The translations under genes were made by a program, and so were the position numbers. Shown here piece after piece: positions 16,406 to 25,402 of a stretch of DNA of 64,000 nt. Position 1 is the stretch's first letter. Every line of letters starts with the position of its first letter. The notes beneath the pieces are model-generated. The model searched no databases, was not told the DNA's origin, and saw only the letters and a program-made list of their open reading frames with translations. Source of the stretch: Maribacter sp. MJ134 (GTDB lineage: Bacteria; Bacteroidota; Bacteroidia; Flavobacteriales; Flavobacteriaceae); contig NZ_CP034570.1 in assembly GCF_003970695.1 (NCBI RefSeq), positions 3,844,001-3,908,000 on the forward strand, written 5' to 3'.

Positions 16406-17167
16406 TTAAATACCAAGTGCTTGTCCACCACCGATTTGAATAGTTTCCGCAGTTATGAAGGAAGCATCTTTACTGGCTAGGAAAGAGATGACTCCGGCCA
16501 CATCTTCCGGTTGCCCTAATCTTCCTAAAAGAATATTATTTGCCCAAGAAGCAAAGACTTCTGGTTTTGTAGCTTTAATCTGAGCATGGAAAGGAGTGTC
16601 TATCGTGCCGGGAGACACTGCGTTAACGCGAATACCGTATTCAGCCAAATCTTTGGCCAATGCCCTGGTTATGGCATGAACTCCCGCCTTTGATGTACCA
16701 TAGATACCTGCACCGGGACCACCGGCCGTCCAACCTGCGTTAGAAGTGTAGTTGATTATCGATGGGTGTTCCCCTTTCTTAAGGAAAGGTATAGCGGCTC
16801 TTGAAGCGAAGAATACAGAATCCAAGTTCAGTGCCATTACTTTTCTGTAAAACTCCGTTGTCATTTCCTCGAATCTTGACCTGCCGCCGAGACCGCCTGC
16901 GTTATTCACAAGTACATCTATTCTGCCATATTTTTCCCCTATGGCTTTAATGTTTGTACTTACTGCGTCATCATCCGTTACATCGAAACCCAAGTACTCG
17001 GCAGTAATTCCGTCTGTGGTCAGTTCCTTTAATCTTTCAGCTCCTGCTGCATCGTCAATACCGTTTAAAACGACGGTATACCCATCTTTTCCCAATCTCT
17101 TGGCAACTTCAAAACCTATTCCTCCTGTAGCCCCTGTAACGACAGCAACTTTTCCTTTATTACTCAT
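16406..17167 (-). CDS. SDR-family reductase, probable DEH reductase
   Basis: 253 residues. Classical short-chain dehydrogenase: VTGATGGIGFEVAKRL cofactor motif, VLVNNAGGLGG, catalytic Ser in IINYTSNAG and YGTSK (Tyr-x-x-x-Lys), C-terminal IQIGGGQALGI. In alginate loci this gene reduces 4-deoxy-L-erythro-5-hexoseulose uronate (DEH) to KDG with NAD(P)H; its place between the uronate transporter (22 bases) and KDG kinase supports that. Cofactor preference cannot be told reliably. Substrate assignment is inference from context; SDR membership is certain. Confidence 0.88.
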   Translation of the reverse strand: MSNKGKVAVVTGATGGIGFEVAKRLGKDGYTVVLNGIDDAAGAERLKELTTDGITAEYLGFDVTDDDAVSTNIKAIGEKYGRIDVLVNNAGGLGGRSRFEEMTTEFYRKVMALNLDSVFFASRAAIPFLKKGEHPSIINYTSNAGWTAGGPGAGIYGTSKAGVHAITRALAKDLAEYGIRVNAVSPGTIDTPFHAQIKATKPEVFASWANNILLGRLGQPEDVAGVISFLASKDASFITAETIQIGGGQALGI

Positions 17168-17189
17168 ATGCTATTAATTTTAATCTATT

Positions 17190-18485
17190 TTAATTTCTTA
17201 TTCTATCTATTGTGGTGTCTACTAATTTTATTTTTCTAATTAAGATGAAAATAGCTAGAACTGCTAAAACCACTGATACGGTAATAGCTACAAAGGCCGG
17301 CGTATAAGAACCTCCTTTGGTAATAGTTCCAATAAACCAGTTCATAATAATTGGAGATACGGCGGCAACCGTCCCTGCTAAGCCAGCCAAGGTGCCTACA
17401 GAGGGTCCTTTGAATAAATCGCTGGATAAGGTCTGAATATTACCGATGGCAAATTGGAACCCGAAGAGTGCCAAACCTGCAAGATATATGAAGGTCATGT
17501 AGTTAGAATCGGAGACGAACGTTATAATGGAAACAAAGCCTATAATGATTAAAAGACACCCTATTACTATACTTGCTTTTCTACCAACATCAACGGATGT
17601 ACGTTTTATAATGGCCTCAGTGAACATTCCTCCTAAGATTCCTCCTGCGGCCGCCATTAGGTAGGAAATCCACATAGTCTTTCCAATTTCTTCTATGCTT
17701 AATCCAAATTTTGAATTGAGATAAATAGGCATCCAACCGGCAAAAAACCACCATATTGGTTCAATGAAAAACCTACACAATAATATTCCCCATGGTTGTT
17801 TATAACTTAGTATTTTGGTCACGCTTAGACTTTTGGCACCTTCGACGACAACATCATTATTTTCTATCCTGTCGTTTAGTATCAAATTTCTTTCTTCCTC
17901 GGTAATCCATGGATGGTCTTCTGGTTTTGATTTGTTTAGGATAAACCAAGGAATTACCCAAAGCAGACCTATGACCCCCAATATTACATAGGTGGACTTC
18001 CATCCAAATTGCGCATACAAATAAACTATGATAACCGGAGCTATGACATTTCCAATGGAAGCTCCAGAGTTAAAAATACCTTGTGCGAGTGCTCGTTGTT
18101 TTACAGGAAACCATTCTCCGTTACTTTTTACGGCTCCAGGCCATAAACCTGCCTCTCCAAGCCCTAGCATTCCGCGTACTGCAGATAAGGAAACTATTCC
18201 CTGAGCCACCGCATGAAATGTCGCAGCTAATGACCAGACCACTATAGAAAGGATAAAACCGATTCTAGTGCCTATTTTGTCATACAATCTTCCGGATAAA
18301 AATTTACTAAGGGCATATGTTACCATGAAGATATTGAGCATTAAGGCGTAATCGGAATTATCCATGCCCAAATCTTCACCCATTTGCGGCCACAAAAGTG
18401 CAAAAGCCGTTCTATCAATGTAATTAATAACGGTCGCCACAAAAATCAATGTGATAATCCACCATCTTAAACCTTTAACTTTCAT
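17190..18485 (-). CDS. MFS transporter, hexuronate/DEH uptake (ACS family)
   Basis: 431 residues with about 12 TM segments. VTVINYIDRTAFALLWPQM near the N-terminus is the ACS/ExuT subgroup pattern (N-Y-x-D-R), with GRLYDKIGTRIG in the first cytoplasmic loop and GLGEAGLWPGAVKSNGEWFP in TM4-5. ExuT-type carriers move uronates by proton symport; in this locus it should carry unsaturated uronate or DEH from the periplasm. First gene of the operon with SDR, kdgK and eda. None of the TGGTWWACCA operators that mark other promoters of the locus are seen in the 228 bases upstream. Confidence 0.9.
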   Translation of the reverse strand: MKVKGLRWWIITLIFVATVINYIDRTAFALLWPQMGEDLGMDNSDYALMLNIFMVTYALSKFLSGRLYDKIGTRIGFILSIVVWSLAATFHAVAQGIVSLSAVRGMLGLGEAGLWPGAVKSNGEWFPVKQRALAQGIFNSGASIGNVIAPVIIVYLYAQFGWKSTYVILGVIGLLWVIPWFILNKSKPEDHPWITEEERNLILNDRIENNDVVVEGAKSLSVTKILSYKQPWGILLCRFFIEPIWWFFAGWMPIYLNSKFGLSIEEIGKTMWISYLMAAAGGILGGMFTEAIIKRTSVDVGRKASIVIGCLLIIIGFVSIITFVSDSNYMTFIYLAGLALFGFQFAIGNIQTLSSDLFKGPSVGTLAGLAGTVAAVSPIIMNWFIGTITKGGSYTPAFVAITVSVVLAVLAIFILIRKIKLVDTTIDRIRN

Positions 18486-18713
18486 GGGCTTTTCATTTGT
18501 TTAATAATGCACATTGATAAATTTCTACGACACGAGTACCCGAGCAACTTGCCTTAATAAGTACTTATGATTTAGCTAAGAATTTCTGAAAGTAATTTAA
18601 CGGAGTGCTAATTACCGATGCATTCTTATTTAGTTAATTTCTACGTATTAGTACTCTTCATCTTTTCAACAGAAAGGATTAAATTGCGTGATTTTTATTT
18701 CAATTTTAGTTCA

Positions 18714-19415
18714 CTATATATTGTAACAATACTGATATAAGGTTTTAAAATGAATCTTCATTTTTTCTTTCGCCAACTGTGGATTTTGTTCCTTAATGGC
18801 ATCGAAGATTTCTTGGTGCTCTTCAATTCCTCGAAACGCCAATCCTTTGTCACACACATGATACTTTTCAAAATTGGTAATGATTTCTGGCGTGATAATT
18901 AACATGAACGTATTCATGGTGCTGTTTCCGCTTGCCTTTGCAATCGCTAAATGGAAGAGAAGATCTTCTTGCACCGCATCCTCTCCGTTAGTTACCTTTT
19001 CCGCATATGCTTCCAAGGCCATTTGCATTTGATTTAAATCTGCTCTGGTTCGCCTTTGCGCCGCTAGCCTTACCGTTTTGAGTTCCAATAATATTCTCGT
19101 TTCTACCAAGGATTTAAAGTCAGGTTCTTCCAATCTCAAAATATCCTCGATCATTCCGTTCATGGCAACTTGACCAATATCTGCCACGAAGGTTCCACTT
19201 TGAGGTTTAGAATACACCAAGCCATAAAACTCTAATTTCTGTATTGCTTCTCGAATATTTGTTCTACTTACTCCAAATTTTTCAGAAAGCATTCTTTCCG
19301 AGGGAAGCTTATCCCCAGGTTCTAAATTTTTAAAATTCATTAAATCTCTAATCTGAGAAATAATTTTATGTTGAATTTCTTGATGTTCCCCTCTTGTTAG
19401 TATTTCTATCTTCAT
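18714..19415 (-). CDS. GntR/FadR-family transcriptional regulator of the alginate locus
   Basis: 233 residues. N-terminal winged helix (about residues 15-80) with PGDKLPSERMLSEKFGVSRTNIREAIQKLEFYGLV and QSGTFVAD. C-terminal FCD domain (about 95-230) with the metal-type Asp/His positions EDLLFHLAIAKASGN, EEHQEIFDAI and MKIHFKTL. Such regulators sense acids such as uronates; KDG or DEH are likely effectors (inference). A palindrome pair TGGTTAACCA/TGGTTTGTTA is 26 bases upstream of its own start, and the same element appears before susC and PL6, so it probably regulates itself and these operons. No hybrid two-component sensor is present in the locus. Confidence 0.9.
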   Translation of the reverse strand: MKIEILTRGEHQEIQHKIISQIRDLMNFKNLEPGDKLPSERMLSEKFGVSRTNIREAIQKLEFYGLVYSKPQSGTFVADIGQVAMNGMIEDILRLEEPDFKSLVETRILLELKTVRLAAQRRTRADLNQMQMALEAYAEKVTNGEDAVQEDLLFHLAIAKASGNSTMNTFMLIITPEIITNFEKYHVCDKGLAFRGIEEHQEIFDAIKEQNPQLAKEKMKIHFKTLYQYCYNI

Positions 19416-19440
19416 AAGTTCTTATAGGACATTTTAAAAT

Positions 19441-19463
19441 TGGTTAACCAGATTGGTTTGTTA
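19441..19463. promoter_or_regulatory. Predicted GntR operator A (upstream of gntR)
   Basis: TGGTTAACCA (19441-19450), a perfect palindrome, followed 13 bases later by a degenerate copy TGGTTTGTTA (19454-19463). Fits the FadR-subfamily operator form TnGT-n-ACnA. The same repeat and spacing occur at 24448 and 31075. Confidence 0.65.
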
Positions 19464-19587
19464 AAATTAGCCAATTTAATCGGTCTTAAGAAAAATACCC
19501 ATACTCTAATCGTCTTTAATAGAGGGTAAAATTGTTTTTGAATATGAGCATTTCTACCGACCCTGATAACGAGCCGGTAAAATGCTT

Positions 19588-19609
19588 AAAAACTAACTCA
19601 AGTAGTTTT
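19588..19609 (-). terminator. Weak terminator after susD
   Basis: On the minus strand AAACTA-CTTGAGT-TAGTTT followed by TTTAAG. AT-rich 6-7-bp stem 15 bases after the susD stop; marginal. The 200-base gap to gntR also holds operator A. Confidence 0.35.
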
Positions 19610-19623
19610 GAAGAACTAATTTT

Positions 19624-21144
19624 TTAATATCCTGGGTTCTGTGGTTCAAGGTTCGGATTTCTTGCCAGTTCGTCCGCTAGAATGGGGAACAGGTAGTCCC
19701 TTCCCGGGTCAAAGTTTTCCTTTAATCCTTCCAGTCCCGAGGCCCCGAATACTTCTGCACCCAATTGCCTTCTGGCAATATCGTACCATCTCTTGTATTC
19801 AAAAGCAAGTTCCCATTTGCGTTCTTCTAGGACCATGTCCCTAAAGTCTCCCTGCGACATACCTCCCGTTACATCTTCTGGAAAAGCGGAACCGTTACCC
19901 GCTCTTGCCCTTGCGCGCACCCTGTTCACATAACCTGCTGCCTCACCGGAACCTGGACTGGTCTCGTTCAATGCCTCTGCGGCTATCAAGAGTACCTCGG
20001 CATAACGCATCATCATGTAGTTCTGCTGGGACCCCCTACCGTTACCGGTGGAAGTAACCCCCGTACCACGCGTATACTTGGCAATATGTGGTCTGTTCAC
20101 AGCTCTGCCCGCCCCACTTTCCTTAAAAACGGTAAAGGGTTGTACCACACCATCAAAAAGCCCGATGGTATCCAGACTTACGGCCTTCCTATAGTCGCGT
20201 CCATCCCATGTTTCATATACTCCTAGTGCTGGAACTCCTACGGACCAACCTCCTCCCAGGCCATACTGTTCGTCGTCACGTATGCCCGTAAGGGCGGCCT
20301 GATAGTCCCTACCGTCGTCCCCGTTACTGGCCCCTATGAAATCCAATACGAAGATCGGTTCACTGGAACCGTCGATCTTAGTGGCGTCGAAGAGATCTTG
20401 AAAATCGGCTTCCAGACCTAGCCCATAGGCACCTTCGTTGTCTATGACCCCTTTGGCCTCCGTATACGCGTTAGCATATTCTCCCATGGTCAAGTATACA
20501 AGTGCCAAATAGGAATGTGCCGCGGATTTTGCGGGTATGGACCTTGCCGCCTGCGTATCGGGCAGCCACTGCTTGGCGAATTGAAGGTCTGCGATTATAT
20601 TGGCATACACCTCGGCAGCGGGAGTTTTACTGATACTACTTGCAGCTGCAAGATCAGTTACTGTTTCTGATATGTACGGGATGTCCCCGAATTGCCTTAC
20701 CAAATGAAAGTAGGCGAAGGCTCTTGCAAAATAGGCCTGTGCCGTAACCGGGTTCTTTATGGACTCGTCCACGTCCACGTCCTCTGCACCGGCGATAGCT
20801 TGGTTGGCGGCGGCTATGATCTGGTAGACCCTAAGCCAGTACCCGTCGATCATACCGTTATCCGCTTGTACGGTGAATATGTCGTGGTCGATTCTTCGTT
20901 GTGATGTGGTCGGGTCGCCAAAAGCTACCATATCACTTCGTAACATAAGGGTCAAGGACATTTTCCTTCCCCAGAAATCTTCGTGGGTCATGTGGCCAAA
21001 AGCAGCGTTTGCCGCAGTTTGGATATCATTGGTAGATCGGAAGAAACCGTCCGGGGCCAATAGCCCTATCGGTTCTTCCTCTAGATCGGAGCATCCCATT
21101 ATCGACAATGCAATGAACGCGAATAAAAATTTACAAGTTTTCAT
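19624..21144 (-). CDS. SusD/RagB-family glycan-binding lipoprotein (alginate)
   Basis: 506 residues. Signal MKTCKFLFAFIALSIMGC with lipobox SIMGC; an outer-membrane lipoprotein that caps the SusC channel and binds oligosaccharide. SusD features: DGFFRSTNDIQTAANAAFGHM, an AYFARAFAYFHLVRQFGDIPYI TPR-like helix, and a C-terminal YMMMRYAEVLLIAAEALNE...VNRVRARA followed by ERKWELAFEYKRWYDIARR. Its ATG follows the susC stop by 17 bases. It is visibly richer in G+C than flanking genes, like susC. The alginate substrate is inferred from the PL6/PL17 genes beside it. Confidence 0.93.
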   Translation of the reverse strand: MKTCKFLFAFIALSIMGCSDLEEEPIGLLAPDGFFRSTNDIQTAANAAFGHMTHEDFWGRKMSLTLMLRSDMVAFGDPTTSQRRIDHDIFTVQADNGMIDGYWLRVYQIIAAANQAIAGAEDVDVDESIKNPVTAQAYFARAFAYFHLVRQFGDIPYISETVTDLAAASSISKTPAAEVYANIIADLQFAKQWLPDTQAARSIPAKSAAHSYLALVYLTMGEYANAYTEAKGVIDNEGAYGLGLEADFQDLFDATKIDGSSEPIFVLDFIGASNGDDGRDYQAALTGIRDDEQYGLGGGWSVGVPALGVYETWDGRDYRKAVSLDTIGLFDGVVQPFTVFKESGAGRAVNRPHIAKYTRGTGVTSTGNGRGSQQNYMMMRYAEVLLIAAEALNETSPGSGEAAGYVNRVRARARAGNGSAFPEDVTGGMSQGDFRDMVLEERKWELAFEYKRWYDIARRQLGAEVFGASGLEGLKENFDPGRDYLFPILADELARNPNLEPQNPGY

Positions 21145-21161
21145 ATTGATTTTTTTTGTTT

Positions 21162-24100
21162 TTAAAATTTTAAATTGACACTGAAGTTAACGGATCTTAC
21201 CGTTGGATAGTTACCAAAATCGAAACCGTTGGTAGTATTACTGGCCGAGCTGTCCTGGCCTACCACACCATAACTTACCTCGGGATCTAATCCGGAGTAA
21301 TCGGTAAAGGTCAACAGGTTCTGACCACTGATGGAGAACCTAACGTTGTCCATACCTATTCTATCGGTTACCTCCTGAGGCAGATTATACCCTAAAGCTA
21401 TGTTTTTTAGTCGAAGATAACTACCGTCCTCCACGAAACGGGAAGTTATCTGCTTACCTCTCAACCTAGCTCGTGGTATATCGGTATCCGTATTGGTCGG
21501 TGTCCAAGAATCAAGGATAGCCGTCGTAGCGTTTGAATCTCCGTTGAACAACTGCACATTGGTGAGGTTCATCACGTCCCCTCCGAAAGACCCCTGGAAA
21601 AAGATGTTCAGGTCAAAGTTTTTGTAAGAGAAGTTGTTCGTGATACCCATGGTCCAATCCGGGTTGGGATCACCGATTATGGTCTGGTCGTCCGTAGTAA
21701 TATCACCACTACCGTCAAGATCGGCGAACAATTGATCCCCTACATCACTACCGGCAAGTAGGGCCGTACCTTCTGGCAATGCACCTCCTTGATATACGCC
21801 TTTGTAATCAAAGCCCCAGAAAACACCTACCGCTTCACCTTCCCTTAGGACATGCGTACGGGGTACGTTGAAATATCCGGGGGAGGCATCTTGGAAAATA
21901 TCCTCTCCGTTCAATAGTGTAACGAATTCGTTCCTGTTCCTGGACCAGTTGAAATCGGTCGTCCAACTGAAATTATCGTTCACTATGTTCCTTGTGTTCA
22001 AGGTAATCTCGAACCCCTTGTTGTTCACCTCACCTACATTTCTTAGACTGGCCGCGGTAAGAAAACCTAAAAATTGTGGTTGGCTCGTATCCTCGATGAT
22101 AAGATCCTTCGTATCTATATTATAGTAGTCCAGGGAAAGGGAGACCCTGTTGTTGAAAAGTCCCAGGTCAAGACCCAGATTCGTCTGGAAGGACGATTCC
22201 CATTTCAGATCGGGATTGGCAACTTGATTCGGCGTTACGTTGATCACCGTGGTACCGTTGATCGGTGTGAATACGGAACCGAAACTCGCCAAGGACTGGT
22301 ATGCCGCTATCGCCTGGTTACCGGTAACACCGTAACTGGCCCTTAATTTCAGGTTGGATATGGTTTTGTGATCCTTCAGGAAATTCTCGTTGGAGACTTT
22401 CCAGCCCAATGCACCGGACGGAAAAATGGCATATTTTTCATTTTCGGCGAAGTTGGAGGCTCCATCCCTTCTTACGGTCGCGGTAATCAGGTACTTATCG
22501 TCATAATCATAGTTCAATCTAGCGAACTGGGACTGAATCTCCGTTTCCGAGAAAGACGAAGTAGGGATCAGCTGAACTGCGCCCGACTGTAGGTTGAAAT
22601 AGGAAAAAGAATCGGATGTAAAACCGGAAGCACCTGCGGAAAACCGTTCCGTTGTCGTCTTTTGGTAGGAGTAACCCGCTAAAAGGTTCAAATTGCCCTT
22701 ACCTATTTCCTTGTTATAGGTCAAATAGTTCTCGCTCAACAGACTTGTTCTCTTAAAGTTCTGTACCGTGGCCCTGCCCCCGGTACCAGCTCCGGCGGTC
22801 ACCACCAAAGTGGATGGTCTAAAGACCCCTTCCGTACCGTTGGCGGTACTGAGACCGAACGTTGTTTTAAAGGCCAGGTTCTTGACAATATCGTAATTGG
22901 CATAAAGGTTGGCCCTGTAATTATCCGTCTTCGTCTCGTTGACCCCTTCCGTTGCAACTGCAAAGGGGTTGTCCACGTTGTCGCCTACCGAATTAATGGT
23001 ATTTACGCCGTTAGCGTCTTGAACGGGCTGATCGGGAGCAAACCTGAAGAGTAGTGAAATAACATCGTCCCCACCTCCGTTGGCGGTCTCACCGGTGGAT
23101 TGTGTAGGAACACCGTCCTTGGAACCCCTACTTCCAAAAAGGTTGAATCCCAGTTTAAGCTTATCCGTTACCTGCGCATCGATATTGGACAGAAAGGATA
23201 CACGCTCGAATTCCGAGTTCACGATGACCCCCTCTTGTTTAAAGTAAGTGGCGGAGGCATAGAAGTTCACTTTATCCGTCCCTCCCGAAAAGGAGAATTG
23301 ATGGTTCTGTGTACTTCCCGACCTGTACAGTAGATCTTGCCAGTCCGTATTGGCGCTACCCTGCACATAACCGGGATTGATGGCCTGTTGATAGGTAGCG
23401 AACTGGTCCGCGTTCAACAGATCCAGTTCGTTCGCCGTATTCTGAACGGAATAGTTGGTATTGAACTCAACGGACAGTTTGCCCTTCCTACCTTTTTTGG
23501 TGGTCACCAGGACCACTCCGTTGGAACCCCTTGAACCATAGATCGCGGTTGCGGAAGCATCTTTCAGGATCTCTATGGATTCGATATCGTTGGGTTGGGG
23601 AAAGACCGCCCCCACAAAACCGTCGACCACTATCAGTGGCGCACTACTGGCATTGATAGAGGTGTTGCCCCTGATCTGAATATTGATAGGGGCACCGGGC
23701 TCCCCACCGTTGTTGGACTGTACCACCACACCGGCGGCACGTCCCTGTATCGCCTGCGCCGCATCGAGCACCGGGAAGGCGTTCAGTTCCTCCGATTTTA
23801 CCGAGGATACCGAACCGGTAATGTCGCTCTTCTTTCTGGAGCCGTAACCGACCACCACCACTTCGTCCAGTTGAGCGGAGTCTTCCGCGAGGACAACGTC
23901 TATTCTCGTCTGTCCCGTAACGGTTCTGGAAACAGTGGTAAAACCAAGTGAGGAAAATTCCAGTACGTCCCCTTCGCTTACCGTGATCGAATAGTTACCG
24001 TCGAAATCGGTAGAGGTTCCTGTCGCACTGGACGTAACGACGACATTGGCCCCCGGAACGGGAACGTTGGCCTCGTCCGTAACCGTGCCGGTTACGTTGT

Positions 24101-24173
24101 ACGTATCCTGTGCAAACAACTGTATGTTTATCAGCAACGTAACAATCATTAAAAAGTTTAATTTAAGTTTCAT
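21162..24173 (-). CDS. SusC/RagA-family TonB-dependent transporter (alginate)
   Basis: 1003 residues. Signal peptide (MKLKLNFLMIVTLLINIQLFAQ), carboxypeptidase-D-like domain about 25-100 (VTGTVTDEANVPVPGANVVV, TDFDGNYSI), TonB-box region LDEVVVVGYGSRKKSDITGSV, plug domain (ALQGRAAGV-like AIQGRAAGVVV, then NIQIRGNTSI, VDGFVG, IEILKDASATAIYGSRGSNGVV), and a 22-strand barrel ending FSVNLKF. Imports alginate oligomers across the outer membrane with SusD. First gene of the susCD pair; a triple operator sits about 275 bases upstream. Base composition is clearly higher in G+C than neighbours. Confidence 0.95.
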   Translation of the reverse strand: MKLKLNFLMIVTLLINIQLFAQDTYNVTGTVTDEANVPVPGANVVVTSSATGTSTDFDGNYSITVSEGDVLEFSSLGFTTVSRTVTGQTRIDVVLAEDSAQLDEVVVVGYGSRKKSDITGSVSSVKSEELNAFPVLDAAQAIQGRAAGVVVQSNNGGEPGAPINIQIRGNTSINASSAPLIVVDGFVGAVFPQPNDIESIEILKDASATAIYGSRGSNGVVLVTTKKGRKGKLSVEFNTNYSVQNTANELDLLNADQFATYQQAINPGYVQGSANTDWQDLLYRSGSTQNHQFSFSGGTDKVNFYASATYFKQEGVIVNSEFERVSFLSNIDAQVTDKLKLGFNLFGSRGSKDGVPTQSTGETANGGGDDVISLLFRFAPDQPVQDANGVNTINSVGDNVDNPFAVATEGVNETKTDNYRANLYANYDIVKNLAFKTTFGLSTANGTEGVFRPSTLVVTAGAGTGGRATVQNFKRTSLLSENYLTYNKEIGKGNLNLLAGYSYQKTTTERFSAGASGFTSDSFSYFNLQSGAVQLIPTSSFSETEIQSQFARLNYDYDDKYLITATVRRDGASNFAENEKYAIFPSGALGWKVSNENFLKDHKTISNLKLRASYGVTGNQAIAAYQSLASFGSVFTPINGTTVINVTPNQVANPDLKWESSFQTNLGLDLGLFNNRVSLSLDYYNIDTKDLIIEDTSQPQFLGFLTAASLRNVGEVNNKGFEITLNTRNIVNDNFSWTTDFNWSRNRNEFVTLLNGEDIFQDASPGYFNVPRTHVLREGEAVGVFWGFDYKGVYQGGALPEGTALLAGSDVGDQLFADLDGSGDITTDDQTIIGDPNPDWTMGITNNFSYKNFDLNIFFQGSFGGDVMNLTNVQLFNGDSNATTAILDSWTPTNTDTDIPRARLRGKQITSRFVEDGSYLRLKNIALGYNLPQEVTDRIGMDNVRFSISGQNLLTFTDYSGLDPEVSYGVVGQDSSASNTTNGFDFGNYPTVRSVNFSVNLKF

Positions 24174-24447
24174 TTGTGTTTGATTAAGTTAGTACTAAGC
24201 AATTGAGCTTTATCTTTTTTAATTCTAGCTCTAACCACCTTTTTAGGTTAGGTATTGAAAATTCCGATTTGTTAATAGCGATGTCTAGAATTATTTTATT
24301 AGCATATTTCAACTATTAATTACTTGAGTATCGGAGTAATGACGCTTCATAAAGGGTGTCCAGTACTCCTTACTTTTTATTTGTATTTACCTTAAGTTTT
24401 CATGATGGGCCTTAATTTAAAGTTCATACAGCTAGGTTCTATATAAT

Positions 24448-24489
24448 TGGTAAACCATACTGGTTTACCAATTTGGTTTACCAAAAATA
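24448..24489. promoter_or_regulatory. Predicted GntR operator B with overlapping -7 box (upstream of susC)
   Basis: Three tandem 10-bp palindromes, TGGTAAACCA (24448), TGGTTTACCA (24461) and TGGTTTACCA (24474), exactly 13 bases apart. CAAAAATA at 24482-24489 reads TATTTTTG on the minus strand, a TAnnTTTG -7 box that would start susC about 300 bases before its ATG. The remainder of the 842-base gap 24174-25015 holds only a possible gene remnant. Confidence 0.65.
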
Positions 24490-24720
24490 TGTTATTGATT
24501 TGTTAAAAAAAATTTAAAATAGATTTTATGATAAAATCTTTTTTTTTAATCGTAGAATTTCGATGAACGAAATAGCAAATCGGTAATAATACCAGTGTTT
24601 TTTACAATTTAGATTTGTAAGATGCGAATGAAAAAGAACCACAATACATAAAGTTATAAAAGTGGTTTTTTAAATGTTGTTGAATAAACGCTCACGCTCC
24701 ATAAGGATTCTATGCTATTG

Positions 24721-24882
24721 TTATTGACTAATAAAGTTAACCATCCAAGGTTTTAACGTTTCATGACGACCCAACTCGAATCCACTTGTCTCATTATACA
24801 TCAAGATAAAGGAGTTTCCTTTAGCCTTAATTCGTAACATGCCTAGATAATTGTTTTCAGTATAGATGCTTTTAAAATCACT
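24721..24882 (-). pseudogene. Possible 3' remnant of an unidentified gene
   Basis: A 53-codon open stretch on the minus strand, ended by TAA at 24721-24723 and preceded by TAG. It has protein-like composition (GMLRIKAKGNSFILMYNE, FELGRHETLKPWMVNF) but no start with a leader, except an internal ATG at 24840 giving 39 residues. Lies between kdgF and the susC promoter. It may be the tail of a gene lost from the locus; I do not recognise the family. Confidence 0.3.
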
Positions 24883-25015
24883 CTACTGCCTAAGTCGTTC
24901 AGTACTGTTTTAGTCAGTACTGTGGCTCTCTACTTTTCGGTGTATATTTTTTCCGTACATTCAACTTTTTGCTTTAATAGTATTTTGCCATAAACTTTTA
25001 TTGTTATGCATTATG

Positions 25016-25390
25016 TTAGGATTTATCTCCAAAATAGGACGGTCCTTCACCGGTTAAAAAATCTTCTCGAACGGGACTAAACGTGTCAATTAGTTCTCCT
25101 TCTTCTAAACAAACGGCACTATGTAATAGATTGGGTTCAATATATACGCCATCACCTGCCTCTACGATTTTCTTTTTTCCATCAATTTCAAATTCAAATT
25201 TACCAGACACACAATAGGTGGCTTGCGTATGAAAATGTTGATGCGGGGCGCCTAAGGCTCCTTTTTCAAATTTTACGCGTACCATCATAATTTGGTTATC
25301 ATAACCTAGAAACTTTCTTGATACGCCTCCGCCAAGAGCTTCCCATTCCAAATCTTTTGCAATAATATATTTCTCACTTGCTCTATTCAT
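25016..25390 (-). CDS. kdgF: KdgF-like cupin, uronate linearisation
   Basis: 124 residues, single cupin barrel. Metal ligands in HQHFHTQATYCVSGKFEFEIDGKK (His, His, Gln) and the later His in YIEPNLLHSAVCLEEG, then LIDTFSPVREDFL, the KdgF signature. KdgF converts the unsaturated monouronate released by oligo-alginate lyase into the open-chain ketouronate that goes to DEH, speeding a slow spontaneous step. It follows the PL17 gene by 12 bases. No signal peptide, so cytoplasmic. Confidence 0.9.
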   Translation of the reverse strand: MNRASEKYIIAKDLEWEALGGGVSRKFLGYDNQIMMVRVKFEKGALGAPHQHFHTQATYCVSGKFEFEIDGKKKIVEAGDGVYIEPNLLHSAVCLEEGELIDTFSPVREDFLTGEGPSYFGDKS

Positions 25391-25402
25391 TCTTTTATAT
25401 TT

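Noticed and set aside
23595..23951. Open frame of 118 codons opposite susC, and other long frames opposite susC/susD
   Set aside because: They are antisense to strongly conserved SusC domains and arise from the G+C-rich third positions; no domain can be recognised.
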